A DNA stretch of 64,000 nucleotides from Pantoea ananatis LMG 2665 (GCF_000710035.2 NZ_JMJJ01000010.1:62001-126000); one strand, 5' to 3'. Shown: positions 37,064 through 46,049, counted from the first letter of the stretch. A program made the numbers and translations. The notes: generated by a model not told the origin, from the sequence alone.

Positions 37064-38014
37064 ATGCTCAAGTTAAAACACGAGCTCAGAAGAAGTTTGC
37101 AATACTTCATCAAGAAGATGCCCTGGACTTATCAGGACCGGATTTATTATTTCCGTAAGTTCAGAAGGCTCCCCAACCTGCGTGAGCCCAAGGTGTTCAA
37201 TGAAAAAGTGCTGTATCGCAAGTTCATTCATGGTGACTATCAGCTCTATGCCCGCCTGTCTGACAAGTTTTCGGTGCGTGAGTTTATTGCTGAGAAGATC
37301 GGCAATGAATATCTGATACCGCTGCTTCATGACACGACCGATCCCACCACGTTGAACAATCTGACGCGTTGGAAGGGAACGGTGATCAAACCGAATCATG
37401 CGTCAAACATGGTCGAGATCGTGCTGGAGGAACCTAACGCACTCCGGAAGCAGCAAATCATTCATAACTGCTACACGTGGTTAAAGACTGACTTCGCCAA
37501 CGAAGCGCGTGAGATTCACTATCGCTATATCAAGCCACGTATTCTGGTTGAGCAATACATCGGTGATGGCAAAAGTGCCCCGGTTGACTACAAGTTCCAC
37601 ATGTTTAATAAGCGCGATGGCAACTTTGAGTATGTGCTTCAGGTCATTTACAACCGCTGTCAGCCTCAGCTCTCAATGAATTTTTATGTGAACAACCTGA
37701 GTGAGGCGTTCCATAAAATTCGCGATACCGGGCTGGACGTTTCGGCGGTGATGCCATCGTTACAACAGGCCCTGGCGTTAAGCAAAACGCTGGCCAGCGA
37801 CTTCGACTATGTCCGTGTTGACTGGTATATCCATGATGAACAAATTTATTTTGGCGAGCTGACGTTCACGCCAGGCGCAGGCATGGTGACGGGTCTGGAT
37901 CGCGGGCTGGATAAGATGATGGGTGAAATGTGGATTCAGGATCGTCGCGGAACGCAGAGGCCGGACGTAGAAATACAGGACGTTGCCATTCCTGTTATGT
38001 TGAAGAAAATTTGA
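37064..38014 (+). CDS. TupA-like ATP-grasp family enzyme
   Basis: 316 residues from ATG 37064, six bases after GAGG; an ATG at 37052 overlapping the previous stop is possible. The TupA-like pattern is clear: LREPKVFNEKVLYRKF, YARLSDKFSVREFIAEKIGNEYLIPL, GTVIKPNHASNM, YIKPRILVEQYIGD, PVDYKFHMFN and FDYVRVDWYIHDEQIYFGELTFTPGAG. The last segment holds the acidic Mg-ATP ligands. ATP-grasp enzymes join a carboxylate to an amine or similar through acyl phosphate; TupA makes teichuronopeptide in Bacillus and homologues sit in polysaccharide clusters. Here it probably decorates a glycan moved by the flippase. A strong terminator closes the operon. Confidence 0.85.
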   Translation: MLKLKHELRRSLQYFIKKMPWTYQDRIYYFRKFRRLPNLREPKVFNEKVLYRKFIHGDYQLYARLSDKFSVREFIAEKIGNEYLIPLLHDTTDPTTLNNLTRWKGTVIKPNHASNMVEIVLEEPNALRKQQIIHNCYTWLKTDFANEAREIHYRYIKPRILVEQYIGDGKSAPVDYKFHMFNKRDGNFEYVLQVIYNRCQPQLSMNFYVNNLSEAFHKIRDTGLDVSAVMPSLQQALALSKTLASDFDYVRVDWYIHDEQIYFGELTFTPGAGMVTGLDRGLDKMMGEMWIQDRRGTQRPDVEIQDVAIPVMLKKI

Positions 38015-38030
38015 CGCTACACAGCAATAT

Positions 38031-38057
38031 AAAAAACCCCGCTTTGCGGGGTTTTTT
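38031..38057. terminator. Bidirectional terminator after the ATP-grasp gene
   Basis: AAAAAACCCCGC and GCGGGGTTTTTT form a 12-bp stem around TTT, also serving convergent yjcB. Confidence 0.95.
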
Positions 38058-38066
38058 ATGAGTTTA

Positions 38067-38348
38067 TCAGGGCATTTGCCAGTTAGCGGGCGCTCGACTC
38101 ATCACGTCGATAAAGACATCTTTAGAGACGCTAAAGAAATGGTGCACGTTTTCCATACTCAACGTGATGCCCATCAAGCCGGTCACGAACCAGCACGACA
38201 TCCCAACGCCTACGCTGCCACAGAGAAACGCCATGACGTGATGACTGTCCTGGCGGAGACGGGTTTTTAGCGTGCTGGCAAAGAACATCATTATCGCGCT
38301 AAGCAATTCCCAGCGCATAACAAGAAAACTGGTGGTTAAAGTCGCCAT
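38067..38348 (-). CDS. yjcB: YjcB family membrane protein
   Basis: 93 residues from ATG 38348, equal to E. coli YjcB in length. MATLTTSFLVMRWELLSAIMMFFASTL and VGVGMSCWFVTGLMGITLSMEN give two or three membrane helices, and the end RAPANWQMP resembles the E. coli TPPQWPM. Function is unknown. In E. coli yjcB is next to ssb; here the DUF1349, AraC and flippase genes have been inserted between them. This supports an insertion between ssb and yjcB in this lineage. Confidence 0.88.
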   Translation of the reverse strand: MATLTTSFLVMRWELLSAIMMFFASTLKTRLRQDSHHVMAFLCGSVGVGMSCWFVTGLMGITLSMENVHHFFSVSKDVFIDVMSRAPANWQMP

Positions 38349-38593
38349 CAATTTTGACCTCAAAATCGGAGATTACGCCTGACTGTCTGCGAACATCACG
38401 TCGGCGGAAAAGTCTGTCAGGTCGGGCTCTTTCGTCGGCAACAAGTGTCATAATGTGATGTGGGTCACACTATATCATCCGATTTCTGATTTTTGTACAA
38501 AATTTGTCTGATCTGGCAGCAGAAAAAGAGGGCGCTTACGACAAGGTTGGGGCACTAAATGCGGCGTGCGCCTGGGCAGGCGCACGGAGCGCG
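38349..38593. other. Interval between yjcB and soxS
   Basis: About 245 bases holding the yjcB promoter and the soxS 3' end. Contains TGTCATAATGTGATGTGGGT followed by CACACT, which has a poor CRP-like pattern; nothing firm. Confidence 0.4.
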
Positions 38594-39019
38594 TCAGCTA
38601 ACCGGACAGCATTCTCCCGTTGTCCGCTGGGTAAAGCTGGTCATCGTGTCGCTGCAGTCAAAGCGCATCAAACGCGGACGCTGGATGGCCTGGCGGCGCA
38701 TCGCGTGGCGATAAGCCGTGGGCGTTTGTGAAAACTGGCGACGAAAAACGCGTGAGAATGTCTGTTGCGAGTCATAGCCATATTGCATCGCAATATCAAA
38801 CACTGGCCGCTGCGTTTGTCGCAGCGCTTCAGCGGCCAGCGTCAGGCGGCGTTCGCGAATATAGCCACCCAACGTCTGTTTCGTCACGCTACGGAACATA
38901 CGTTGCAGATGCCATTTCGAATAGCCTGATTTGGCGGCGACTTCGTCAATTGACAGGCTCTTATCCAGGTTTTGGTCAATCCAGTGCGTCAGTGAATGAA
39001 TGATCTCTTCTTGTATCAT
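38594..39019 (-). CDS. soxS: Superoxide-response activator SoxS, C-terminally extended
   Basis: 141 residues against 107 in E. coli. The AraC-type double helix-turn-helix fills residues 5-107: LSIDEVAAKSGYSKWHLQRMFRSVTKQTLGGYI and IAMQYGYDSQQTFSRVFRRQFSQTPTAYRH. SoxS activates sodA, zwf, fumC and other genes after SoxR switches it on. After YRHAM comes an extra ~34 residues (RRQAIQRPRLMRF...GECCPVS) with two adjacent cysteines, not present in E. coli. It diverges from soxR around the SoxR-controlled promoter. Confidence 0.93.
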   Translation of the reverse strand: MIQEEIIHSLTHWIDQNLDKSLSIDEVAAKSGYSKWHLQRMFRSVTKQTLGGYIRERRLTLAAEALRQTQRPVFDIAMQYGYDSQQTFSRVFRRQFSQTPTAYRHAMRRQAIQRPRLMRFDCSDTMTSFTQRTTGECCPVS

Positions 39020-39145
39020 GGCCTCATCCTTCTGGTGAATTTCCCCTTAGCGTTCATGCGGAATTGACAGGCTTTCGGCGATAAAACCGGGTCCGCTCGC
39101 TGGCGCATGACATCATAAGGGAAGGTGTCGTTCTGATGGGAAAAG

Positions 39146-39176
39146 AGTATAATTCCTCAAGTTAACTTGAGGTAAA
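39146..39176 (-). promoter_or_regulatory. soxS promoter with SoxR operator
   Basis: On the minus strand TTTACC (-35) and TATACT (-10) are 19 bases apart, the overlong spacer that makes MerR-type activation necessary. The spacer region holds the perfect 18-base palindrome CCTCAAGTTAACTTGAGG at 39155-39172. It is essentially identical to E. coli soxS. Confidence 0.97.
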
Positions 39177-39183
39177 GTGCCAA

Positions 39184-39669
39184 ATGAAAAAAGATCGCAA
39201 TTACCCAAAACCCGTGCTGACACCGGGCGAAGTGGCGCGCCGAAGCGGCGTCGCCGTTTCTGCACTGCACTTTTATGAAAGCAAAGGGCTGATTTTCAGC
39301 ACCCGCAATAGCGGAAACCAGCGGCGTTACAGCCGTGATGTGCTGCGACGGGTGGCCATTATTAAAATTGCACAGCGCATTGGTATTCCGCTCGCCAGCG
39401 TCAGTGACAGCCTTGAGAACATGCCGGCAGATAAGCGGATGTCTGCTCAGGAATGGGGCAATCTGACGCAGCACTGGCGCGACGAACTGGATAAGCGCAT
39501 CGAAACGCTGACGCGCCTGCGTAACGATCTGGATGGCTGCATTGGCTGTGGGTGTTTATCAATGCGTGACTGCCCACTGCGCAACCCTGGCGACCTGCTG
39601 GGCCAGCAGGGCTCTGGCGCGGTACTGCTCGATCCTGAGCAGGATGGTTCCCTGCATAAGACAAGGTGA
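39184..39669 (+). CDS. soxR: Redox-sensitive transcriptional activator SoxR
   Basis: 161 residues. A MerR-family protein: winged helix [26 protein letters not shown] (12-37), dimer helix, and the [2Fe-2S] cluster cysteines 119, 122, 124 and 130 in [12 protein letters not shown], at the same numbers as in E. coli. Oxidation of the cluster by redox-cycling drugs distorts the soxS promoter. The soxR start is 12 bases from the operator, so SoxR probably represses itself. The GST gene follows 36 bases later. Confidence 0.97.
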   Translation: MKKDRNYPKPVLTPGEVARRSGVAVSALHFYESKGLIFSTRNSGNQRRYSRDVLRRVAIIKIAQRIGIPLASVSDSLENMPADKRMSAQEWGNLTQHWRDELDKRIETLTRLRNDLDGCIGCGCLSMRDCPLRNPGDLLGQQGSGAVLLDPEQDGSLHKTR

Positions 39670-39705
39670 CGTCTATACTTGCAGCATATTCACTCACAGG
39701 GAACC

Positions 39706-40374
39706 ATGATGATCACCGTTCACCATCTTGAACAATCGCGCTCTCACCGGGTGCTGTGGATGCTGGAAGAGCTGGAAGTGCCTTACCAGGTCAAGCGCTA
39801 CCAGCGCGAACCCACGATGCTGGCGCCGGACGCACTAAAAAAAGTGCATCCGTTAGGGAAGTCGCCCGTGATCACCGATGGCAATCGCGTGGTGGCCGAG
39901 TCCGGGGCCATCCTTGAGTATCTGGAAGAAAGATACGACAGCGAAAAGCGGCTGCAGCTCACCGATGAAGAGGCGCAGCTACAGGCGCGTTACTGGCTGC
40001 ACTACGCAGAAGGTTCACTGATGCCGCTGCTGGTGATGAAGCTGGTTTTTGGCCGCCTTGGCAGCGCGCCGGTGCCGTGGTTGCTTCGCCCCGTGGGCGC
40101 GGCGCTGGGCAAAGGCGTTCAGAAAGCCTGGCTGGATAAACAACTCAAATTGCACAAGCAGGTCATTGAAGCTCACCTTTCAACACAGCCGTGGTTCGCG
40201 GGTCAGCGCTTCAGCATTGCGGATGTGCAGATGAGTTTCCCTATTCTGGCGCTGAGCCAGCGCGCCGGACTGAAAGATGCCCCCGCTACGCAAAAATGGT
40301 TAACGACCGTGCAACAGCGTGCGGCCTGGCAGCGCGCTATTCAACAAGGCGGTGAGATTAACCTTTCTGGCTGA
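39706..40374 (+). CDS. Glutathione S-transferase family protein
   Basis: 222 residues from ATG 39706 (or 39709; GGGA upstream). The N-terminal thioredoxin fold has VHHLEQSRSHRVLWMLEELEVPYQV, LGKSPVITDGNRVVAESGAILEYLEERY; the SRS near residue 10 is where the catalytic Ser/Tyr lies and ESGAI binds glutathione. The all-alpha C-terminal domain has PWFAGQRFSIADVQMSFPI. Placed right after soxR, it fits electrophile or redox defence, and may be read from the soxR transcript. Exact subgroup is unclear. Confidence 0.88.
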   Translation: MMITVHHLEQSRSHRVLWMLEELEVPYQVKRYQREPTMLAPDALKKVHPLGKSPVITDGNRVVAESGAILEYLEERYDSEKRLQLTDEEAQLQARYWLHYAEGSLMPLLVMKLVFGRLGSAPVPWLLRPVGAALGKGVQKAWLDKQLKLHKQVIEAHLSTQPWFAGQRFSIADVQMSFPILALSQRAGLKDAPATQKWLTTVQQRAAWQRAIQQGGEINLSG

Positions 40375-40582
40375 TGCACGTTGCCCGATGACGCCGCCCG
40401 GCGTCATTCTTGCCTGCCTTCTCGTGATTGACGCCTTATCCTGACGGACAGAATGTTAAATGATGGTATCAAGAGCATTCCTGATGTTATCAACCTGATC
40501 TTTATAGTCACCAATCCTCACTCAGCGGTTGAAAAACGGCGGTTAAACGCCGGATAATCTGCCCCCTTTAAACGGGGCAGCG
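40375..40582. other. Interval between the GST gene and the ghxP leader
   Basis: No gene seen. Contains small hairpins GGCGGTTAAACGCC near 40540 and GCCCC-CTTTAAAC-GGGGC near 40563-40578, either of which may end the upstream transcript or lie in the ghxP leader. Confidence 0.4.
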
Positions 40583-40664
40583 TGACGTCCCGTTCTGTGC
40601 GGCGAAGTAAACGTTTGCCTTTTGCCGGCTGCCCGCTGGCGATGACAGGTTTCCAGGGACGTCA
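40583..40664 (+). ncRNA. Possible structured 5' leader of ghxP
   Basis: TGACGTCCC (40583-40591) and GGGACGTCA (40656-40664) are perfectly complementary and enclose two small hairpins: GGCGA/TTGCC (40601-40619) and GCCGGC/GCTGGC (40624-40640). This would be a three-way junction 48 bases before ghxP. It does not match any riboswitch I know; chance pairing is possible. Confidence 0.3.
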
Positions 40665-40711
40665 GGGCCGTTACCGCACGATCCCACTACAACAATTTTT
40701 GAGGCTCAACT

Positions 40712-42061
40712 ATGTCAATTGAATCACGCCCGTCCGGTGGAAAGCTGGATGCCTGGTTCGCCATCTCGGCCCGTGGCAGCAGCGTGCGACAGGAAATTGT
40801 CGCCGGGCTGACTACGTTCCTCGCCATGGTTTATTCAGTGATCGTGGTGCCCGGCATGCTCAGTAAGGCGGGATTTTCACCCACGGCGGTGTTCGTTGCG
40901 ACCTGTCTGGTGGCGAGCGTGGGATCGATCATCATGGGGCTGTGGGCGAATTTACCCATGGCAATTGGCTGTGCTATCTCACTGACGGCGTTTACCGCTT
41001 TCAGCCTTGTGCTGGGTCAGCACATTAGCGTACCCGTGGCGCTGGGTGCCGTGTTCCTGATGGGCCTGCTCTTTACCCTGATTTCCACCACCGGGATTCG
41101 CGCCTGGATCTTACGCAATCTGCCAATGGGGGTTGCGCACGGAACGGGCGTCGGCATTGGTCTGTTTTTGCTGCTGATTGCGGCAGACAACGTGGGACTG
41201 GTCGTCAGAAATCCAGCCTCAGGGTTACCCGTGGCCCTGGGCCAGTTTACGTCGTTCCCCGTCATGATGTCATTGCTGGGGCTGGCCGCCATTTTTGGCA
41301 TGGAAAAACGCCGCGTGCCTGGCGGTATTTTACTGACCGTTATCGCGATTTCTGCTCTGGGGCTGGTGTTCGACCCGGCCGTGCGCTGGCAGGGACTGTT
41401 TGCCCTGCCCAGCCTGCGTGATGCGCAGGGTGAGTCACTGCTCTTTAGCCTGGATATCATGGGCGCCTTGCAGCCTGCGGTGCTGCCCAGCGTGCTGGCG
41501 CTAGTGATGACGGCGGTCTTTGATGCCACCGGCACGATCCGCGCGGTTGCGGGCCAGGCCAATCTGCTGGATAAAGACGGGCAGATCATCAACGGTGGTC
41601 GGGCGCTGACCACGGATTCCGTCAGTAGCCTGTTTGCTGGCCTTGTCGGTGCTTCGCCGGCGGCAGTCTACATTGAGTCTGCCGCCGGTACGGCGGCGGG
41701 CGGTAAAACCGGCCTGACGGCGATCGTTGTGGGTCTCCTGTTCCTGGTCATTCTGTTCATGTCGCCGATCGCATACCTGGTGCCGGCTTACGCCACCGCG
41801 CCAGCGTTGATGTATGTCGGCCTGTTGATGCTGAGCAACGTGGCCAAGATCGATTTCGGTGACTTCGTTGATGCCATGTCCGGCCTGCTCACGGCGGTGA
41901 TTATCGTGCTGACCTGTAACATCGTTACCGGCATTATGATGGGGTTCGCCACTCTGGTGGTGGGCCGTCTGTTTGCGGGCGAGTGGCGTAAGCTCAACGT
42001 GGGCACTGTCGTGATTGCCGCCGCGTTAGTCGCCTTTTATGCCGGAGGCTGGGCGATCTGA
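40712..42061 (+). CDS. ghxP: Guanine/hypoxanthine permease GhxP
   Basis: 449 residues, same as E. coli GhxP (YjcD). A nucleobase:cation symporter of the AzgA-like NCS2 family with about 12-14 helices. Marks include [68 protein letters not shown], and [20 protein letters not shown], which holds substrate-binding residues. It imports guanine and hypoxanthine with protons. It is adjacent to soxR/GST as in E. coli (soxR-yjcD). A hairpin follows before yjcE. Confidence 0.95.
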   Translation: MSIESRPSGGKLDAWFAISARGSSVRQEIVAGLTTFLAMVYSVIVVPGMLSKAGFSPTAVFVATCLVASVGSIIMGLWANLPMAIGCAISLTAFTAFSLVLGQHISVPVALGAVFLMGLLFTLISTTGIRAWILRNLPMGVAHGTGVGIGLFLLLIAADNVGLVVRNPASGLPVALGQFTSFPVMMSLLGLAAIFGMEKRRVPGGILLTVIAISALGLVFDPAVRWQGLFALPSLRDAQGESLLFSLDIMGALQPAVLPSVLALVMTAVFDATGTIRAVAGQANLLDKDGQIINGGRALTTDSVSSLFAGLVGASPAAVYIESAAGTAAGGKTGLTAIVVGLLFLVILFMSPIAYLVPAYATAPALMYVGLLMLSNVAKIDFGDFVDAMSGLLTAVIIVLTCNIVTGIMMGFATLVVGRLFAGEWRKLNVGTVVIAAALVAFYAGGWAI

Positions 42062-42069
42062 CTGTCAAA

Positions 42070-42093
42070 CCGGACGTTCAGCGGAGCGTCCGG
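42070..42093 (+). terminator. Hairpin after ghxP
   Basis: CCGGACG and CGTCCGG pair (42070-42076 with 42087-42093) nine bases after the stop; a T-run comes only about ten bases later, so efficiency is doubtful. Confidence 0.55.
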
Positions 42094-42205
42094 AATTATC
42101 CGCTTTTTGGTCTTTTAAGCACGGCTTGCTTTTCCTGCCCTGGCCAGTTTGTTTTACACTTTTAACTTATAGTTGATTCGAAGATAACAACCGCCTAAGG
42201 AAAGC

Positions 42206-43858
42206 ATGGAAATCTTTTTTACTATTTTAATTATGACACTGGTGGTGTCGCTCTCCGGGGTCGCCGCACGTATCTTGCCTTTTCAAATCCCGCTACCGCT
42301 GGTGCAGATCGCCGTCGGTGCTCTACTGGCCTGGCCTAACTTCGGCCTGCATGTGGATTTTGATCCGGAACTGTTCCTCGTCTTATTTATTCCGCCGCTG
42401 TTATTTGCTGACGGCTGGAAAACGCCGGTTAGCGAGTTTCTGCATTACGGGCGGGAAATTCTTGGCCTGGCGCTGGTGCTGGTGCTGATTACCGTCGTCG
42501 GAATTGGCTATCTGATTTACTGGACGGTTCCCGGTATTCCTCTTATCCCTGCTTTCGCCCTGGCGGCAGTGTTATCACCTACCGATGCCGTGGCGCTGTC
42601 AGGCATTGTCGGCGAAGGCCGCATTCCTAAGAAAATTATGGGAATACTTCAGGGCGAAGCCTTGATGAACGATGCCTCTGGCCTGGTTTCACTGAAATTT
42701 GCCGTCGCGGTGGCGATGGGCACCATGGTGTTTAGTTGGGGCGGTGCCAGCGTCGAATTCCTGAAAGTGGCGGTCGGCGGCTTAATTGCCGGTGTTGCGG
42801 TCTGCTGGCTCTACGGTAAGTCACTGCGTGTCCTGAACCGCTGGAGCGGTGGGGACGATGCCGCCACACAGATCGTCCTGCTGCTGCTGCTGCCGTTTGC
42901 CTCGTATCTGATTGCAGAACACCTGGGCGTTTCCGGCATTTTAGCCGCCGTCGCGGCCGGGATGACCATCACGCGCTCCGGTATTATCCGTCAGGCCCCG
43001 CTGACCATGCGACTGCGCGCCAATAGCGTCTGGCACATGCTGGAGTTTGTGTTTAACGGCATGGTGTTCCTGATGCTGGGCCTGCAATTGCCCTCTATCC
43101 TGGAAAATTCCATTCAACAGGCGAACGCGGATCCCAACGTGGATATCTGGATGATCTTTGCAGATATCGCATTGGTCTATGCGGCGTTAATGGTGGTGCG
43201 TTTCGGCTGGCTGTGGATCATGCAGCGTTTCAGCAAGCGCCTGTTAAAAAACAAGCCGTTAGTTTTCTCTAGCTACTCTTTGCGCGAACTGCTGATTGCC
43301 TCTTTTGCGGGCGTGCGCGGGGCCATCACCCTGGCGGGTGTCCTGTCGATTCCCCTGTTCCTGAGCAACGGCAATCCTTTCCCGGCGCGCTATGAGCTGG
43401 TGTTTATCGCAACCGGCGTGATTCTGTTCTCGTTACTGGTTGGCGTCATTGTTCTGCCGGTGCTGCTGCGCGGCGTCGAGACGATGGATAAGAGTGCCCA
43501 TCGGCACGAACTTCAGCATGCAAGAGCGGTGATGGCCGGTGTGGCTATCGAGAGTCTGCAAAAGATGGAGGCACGGCTCGAAAAGGAAACCGACGAAAAT
43601 ATCGATCCTGAGCTGCTGAAAGAGGTCAGCCTGCGTGTCATCGGCAACCTGCGTCGCCGTGCGGAGGGGAAAAACGACCTTGAGCACGCGCTGTTTGCCG
43701 AGAACCTGGAACGTCGCTTCCGTTTGAACGCACTGCGTGCCGAACGTGCCGAAGTGTATCACCTGCGTGCCACCCAGCAGATATCCAACGAAACGATGCA
43801 AAAATTGTTGCACGATCTGGACCTGCTGGAAGCGCTTCTGATCGAGAAAGAAGAGTAA
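42206..43858 (+). CDS. yjcE: Na+/H+ antiporter, CPA1 family, YjcE
   Basis: 550 residues (E. coli YjcE 549). Twelve or so membrane helices, with LFIPPLLFADGWKTP, the ALAAVLSPTDAVALSGIVGEGRIP and GEALMNDASGLVSLKFAVAVAMGT segments (cation-site aspartates), and FAGVRGAITLAGVLSIP. A cytoplasmic tail of ~150 residues is rich in charged helices (MEARLEKETDENIDPEL, RRFRLNALRAERAEVYHLR). It exchanges sodium for protons to control pH and salt; the role of YjcE in E. coli is little known. Confidence 0.94.
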   Translation: MEIFFTILIMTLVVSLSGVAARILPFQIPLPLVQIAVGALLAWPNFGLHVDFDPELFLVLFIPPLLFADGWKTPVSEFLHYGREILGLALVLVLITVVGIGYLIYWTVPGIPLIPAFALAAVLSPTDAVALSGIVGEGRIPKKIMGILQGEALMNDASGLVSLKFAVAVAMGTMVFSWGGASVEFLKVAVGGLIAGVAVCWLYGKSLRVLNRWSGGDDAATQIVLLLLLPFASYLIAEHLGVSGILAAVAAGMTITRSGIIRQAPLTMRLRANSVWHMLEFVFNGMVFLMLGLQLPSILENSIQQANADPNVDIWMIFADIALVYAALMVVRFGWLWIMQRFSKRLLKNKPLVFSSYSLRELLIASFAGVRGAITLAGVLSIPLFLSNGNPFPARYELVFIATGVILFSLLVGVIVLPVLLRGVETMDKSAHRHELQHARAVMAGVAIESLQKMEARLEKETDENIDPELLKEVSLRVIGNLRRRAEGKNDLEHALFAENLERRFRLNALRAERAEVYHLRATQQISNETMQKLLHDLDLLEALLIEKEE

Positions 43859-43875
43859 ACTCCCTGTTGCGCCGC

Positions 43876-43925
43876 GCCCGCCCGGTCACCTGCGTTCTGC
43901 GACGGCCGGGCGGGCTGCTGCACTA
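43876..43925. terminator. Long-loop hairpin between convergent yjcE and the LysR gene
   Basis: GCCCGCCCGG (43876-43885) pairs with CCGGGCGGGC (43916-43925) over a 30-base loop and overlaps the LysR-gene stop. No T-run. Confidence 0.4.
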
Positions 43926-44825
43926 GACGGAGAGGCGCGGCGCCTGATCGGGCCAGTGTTCGCGGCAACACGCAATCCACGCCTGCGCGCTGCGTGACAG
44001 ATAGCTGCCTTCCCGCCAGATCAGCCCCAGATGCCACTGAAGCTCGGATTCCAGCGGCAGCCACAGTAACGACTGTTTATCTAACCGCTGGCATATCGGC
44101 TCCGGCAAAATTGCCAGCCCCATCCCGGCCTGCACCATGGCGGCCAGAAAATCCCACTGCCCGCTACGCACGGCAATGGTAGGGGTTATCTCCTGACGCT
44201 GAAAAGCTTTCATTAACTGGCGGTTCAGCGAAAACTCTTCATTAAAGATCAGCAAAGGATGCGGAGCCAAATCGCGCAGGCTGAGCTGGGTGCGTTGCAG
44301 CCAGGGTTCCTGACGGGGCAGTAAGACACATAACGGATGCTGCATCAGCGATAACGTTTCCAGGGGTAATTCGGCATCGACCGGGAGCGCCGTCAGGGCA
44401 ATATCCAGCGTGCCTGCCAGCACCGCCTCCTGAACCGTTAAGCCGCCAAACTCAGCAATGCTGAGTTCCACGCCCGGATACCGGCGACGAAACGCCGAAA
44501 CCGATCCGGCGATCTGCATGCCGACCATTGGGGGAATACCGAGCCGCAGCTTGCCGGTTTTCAACTGATTGATATCGCCTATCTCTGCCTCAAGCTGATG
44601 GAACTCCTGCAAAATAGCCAGTCCGCGTTGATAAACGGCTTGTCCGCTGTCCGTGAGATGCAGGCGACGTCCATCGCGAAGCAGTAGCGCGCAGTCCAGC
44701 TCCTCTTCCAGCTGACGCACCATTTTGCTGATCGTCGGCTGCGTCACAAACAGCTTTTGCGCGGCCCGGGTAAAACTCTGCTGACGTACCACTTCGGTAA
44801 AGTAACGCAACGCACGAACGTCCAT
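43923..44825 (-). CDS. LysR family regulator of cidAB-type genes
   Basis: 300 residues. The N-terminal winged helix MDVRALRYFTEVVRQQSFTRAAQKLFVTQPTISKMVRQLEEEL (residues 1-43) is standard; the co-inducer domain follows (TGKLRLGIPPMVGMQIA, NEEFSLNRQLMKAF). It is divergent from a cidA-cidB pair with 97 bases between; this arrangement matches CidR/YwbI, which in Firmicutes respond to acetate and pyruvate overflow. Regulation of the divergent pair is inferred. It reads convergently towards yjcE. Confidence 0.9.
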   Translation of the reverse strand: MDVRALRYFTEVVRQQSFTRAAQKLFVTQPTISKMVRQLEEELDCALLLRDGRRLHLTDSGQAVYQRGLAILQEFHQLEAEIGDINQLKTGKLRLGIPPMVGMQIAGSVSAFRRRYPGVELSIAEFGGLTVQEAVLAGTLDIALTALPVDAELPLETLSLMQHPLCVLLPRQEPWLQRTQLSLRDLAPHPLLIFNEEFSLNRQLMKAFQRQEITPTIAVRSGQWDFLAAMVQAGMGLAILPEPICQRLDKQSLLWLPLESELQWHLGLIWREGSYLSRSAQAWIACCREHWPDQAPRLSV

Positions 44826-44922
44826 AACTATTCCTTTCTGGCATGATTTTAATAATTTTAATTCATTTTTTTCACAATACCTCGTGATTCTATACTGAGC
44901 GCATTAACGATATGGGAGAAAA

Positions 44923-45354
44923 ATGATGGCCCTGGCATTGCCGCGCCTTAACCTCGACAGGCTGCAACGGCTCAGCTTACCGCTACAGCTGGCGCTGTTT
45001 ATCTCGGTATTCGTCGCCAGCGAGCAGCTGGTGAACTGGCTGCATCTGCCGCTGCCGGCCAACATTGTCGGCATGCTGCTGATGTTAATGCTGATTGCGC
45101 TACGCGTTTTACCGCTGCGCTGGGTGAAAGTCGGTGCCAGCTGGCTGCTGGCAGAGATGCTGCTGTTTTTTATCCCGGCAGTGGTGGCGGTGGTGAATTA
45201 CGCTGATCTGTTGCAGATTGATGGATGGCGGATTTTTGTGGTGATTGCGGTCAGTACGCTACTGGTGCTGGCAACGACCGCCCTGGTGGTGGATCGCCTG
45301 TACCGCTTCGAGGTCGCGCGGGCCGCGCGTAAGCAGGGCGGCGACGATGCGTAA
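44923..45354 (+). CDS. CidA/LrgA family holin-like protein
   Basis: 143 residues with four membrane helices. LPANIVGMLLMLMLIAL, VGASWLLAEMLLFFIPAVVAVVNY are the family's central blocks. CidA/LrgA proteins resemble phage holins and have been linked to autolysis in Staphylococcus and to pyruvate or overflow-metabolite transport. The gene overlaps the next by 8 bases. The divergent LysR-type gene is the probable regulator. Confidence 0.9.
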   Translation: MMALALPRLNLDRLQRLSLPLQLALFISVFVASEQLVNWLHLPLPANIVGMLLMLMLIALRVLPLRWVKVGASWLLAEMLLFFIPAVVAVVNYADLLQIDGWRIFVVIAVSTLLVLATTALVVDRLYRFEVARAARKQGGDDA

Positions 45355-46042
45355 TCTGTTTATCAGCCTGCTGTGTGCGGCCGTCACGCTATTGATTTAT
45401 TACCTGAATAAACGGCTGTATCGCCGCTGGCCAACACTGTTACTGATGCCGCTGATCATGACGCCGCTCATTCTGGTGGCGCTGCTGCTGCTGACCCATA
45501 TCAGCTGGCAAAACTATATTGCGGAAAGCCACTGGCTACTGTGGCTGTTGGGCCCCGCGACGCTGGCCTTTGCGGTGCCGGTCTATGAAAATCTGGCGGT
45601 GATTAAACGCCACTGGTTATCGCTGAGTGCCGGTGTGTTAACCGCCACAACAGTCTCGGTATGCAGTTCCGTCTGGCTGGCGCGCTTACTGAATTTACCG
45701 GAAACTATTCAGCGAAGTCTGGCCGTGCGCTCCATTACTACGCCCTTTGCGCTGGCGGCGGCCAAACCCATGGGTGCGCAGCCCGATCTGGTGGCGCTGT
45801 TTGTGGTTGTGACAGGCGTATTTGGCATGGCGGTAGGGGATGTGCTGTTCCTGCGCATCGCCATCAAACAGGGCGTGGCGAAAGGGGCCGGATTCGGTGC
45901 CGCTTCGCACGGTGCCGGTACGGCACGCGCTTATCAACTGGGGCAGCAGGAAGGCGTGGTATCAAGCCTGGTGATGATGCTGTCTGGTGTAGTAACCGTC
46001 ATACTGGCGCCGTTCATCGGGCACCTGATGTGGGCACACTGA
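45347..46042 (+). CDS. CidB/LrgB family membrane protein
   Basis: 231 residues from ATG 45347, overlapping cidA. About six to eight helices; LLGPATLAFAVPVYEN, SITTPFALAAAKPMGAQPDLVALFVVVTGVFGM and GFGAASHGAGTARAYQLGQQEGVVSSL are diagnostic LrgB blocks. It partners the upstream holin-like protein, forming a two-gene complex in the inner membrane. E. coli keeps the related pair yohJK. A hairpin follows the stop. Confidence 0.93.
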   Translation: MRNLFISLLCAAVTLLIYYLNKRLYRRWPTLLLMPLIMTPLILVALLLLTHISWQNYIAESHWLLWLLGPATLAFAVPVYENLAVIKRHWLSLSAGVLTATTVSVCSSVWLARLLNLPETIQRSLAVRSITTPFALAAAKPMGAQPDLVALFVVVTGVFGMAVGDVLFLRIAIKQGVAKGAGFGAASHGAGTARAYQLGQQEGVVSSLVMMLSGVVTVILAPFIGHLMWAH

Positions 46043-46049
46043 GCCCGGT

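Noticed and set aside
39600..39705. SraL/RyjA small RNA at the soxR 3' end, as in E. coli
   Set aside because: The following gene differs (a GST), and I could not recognise the sRNA sequence or its terminator here.
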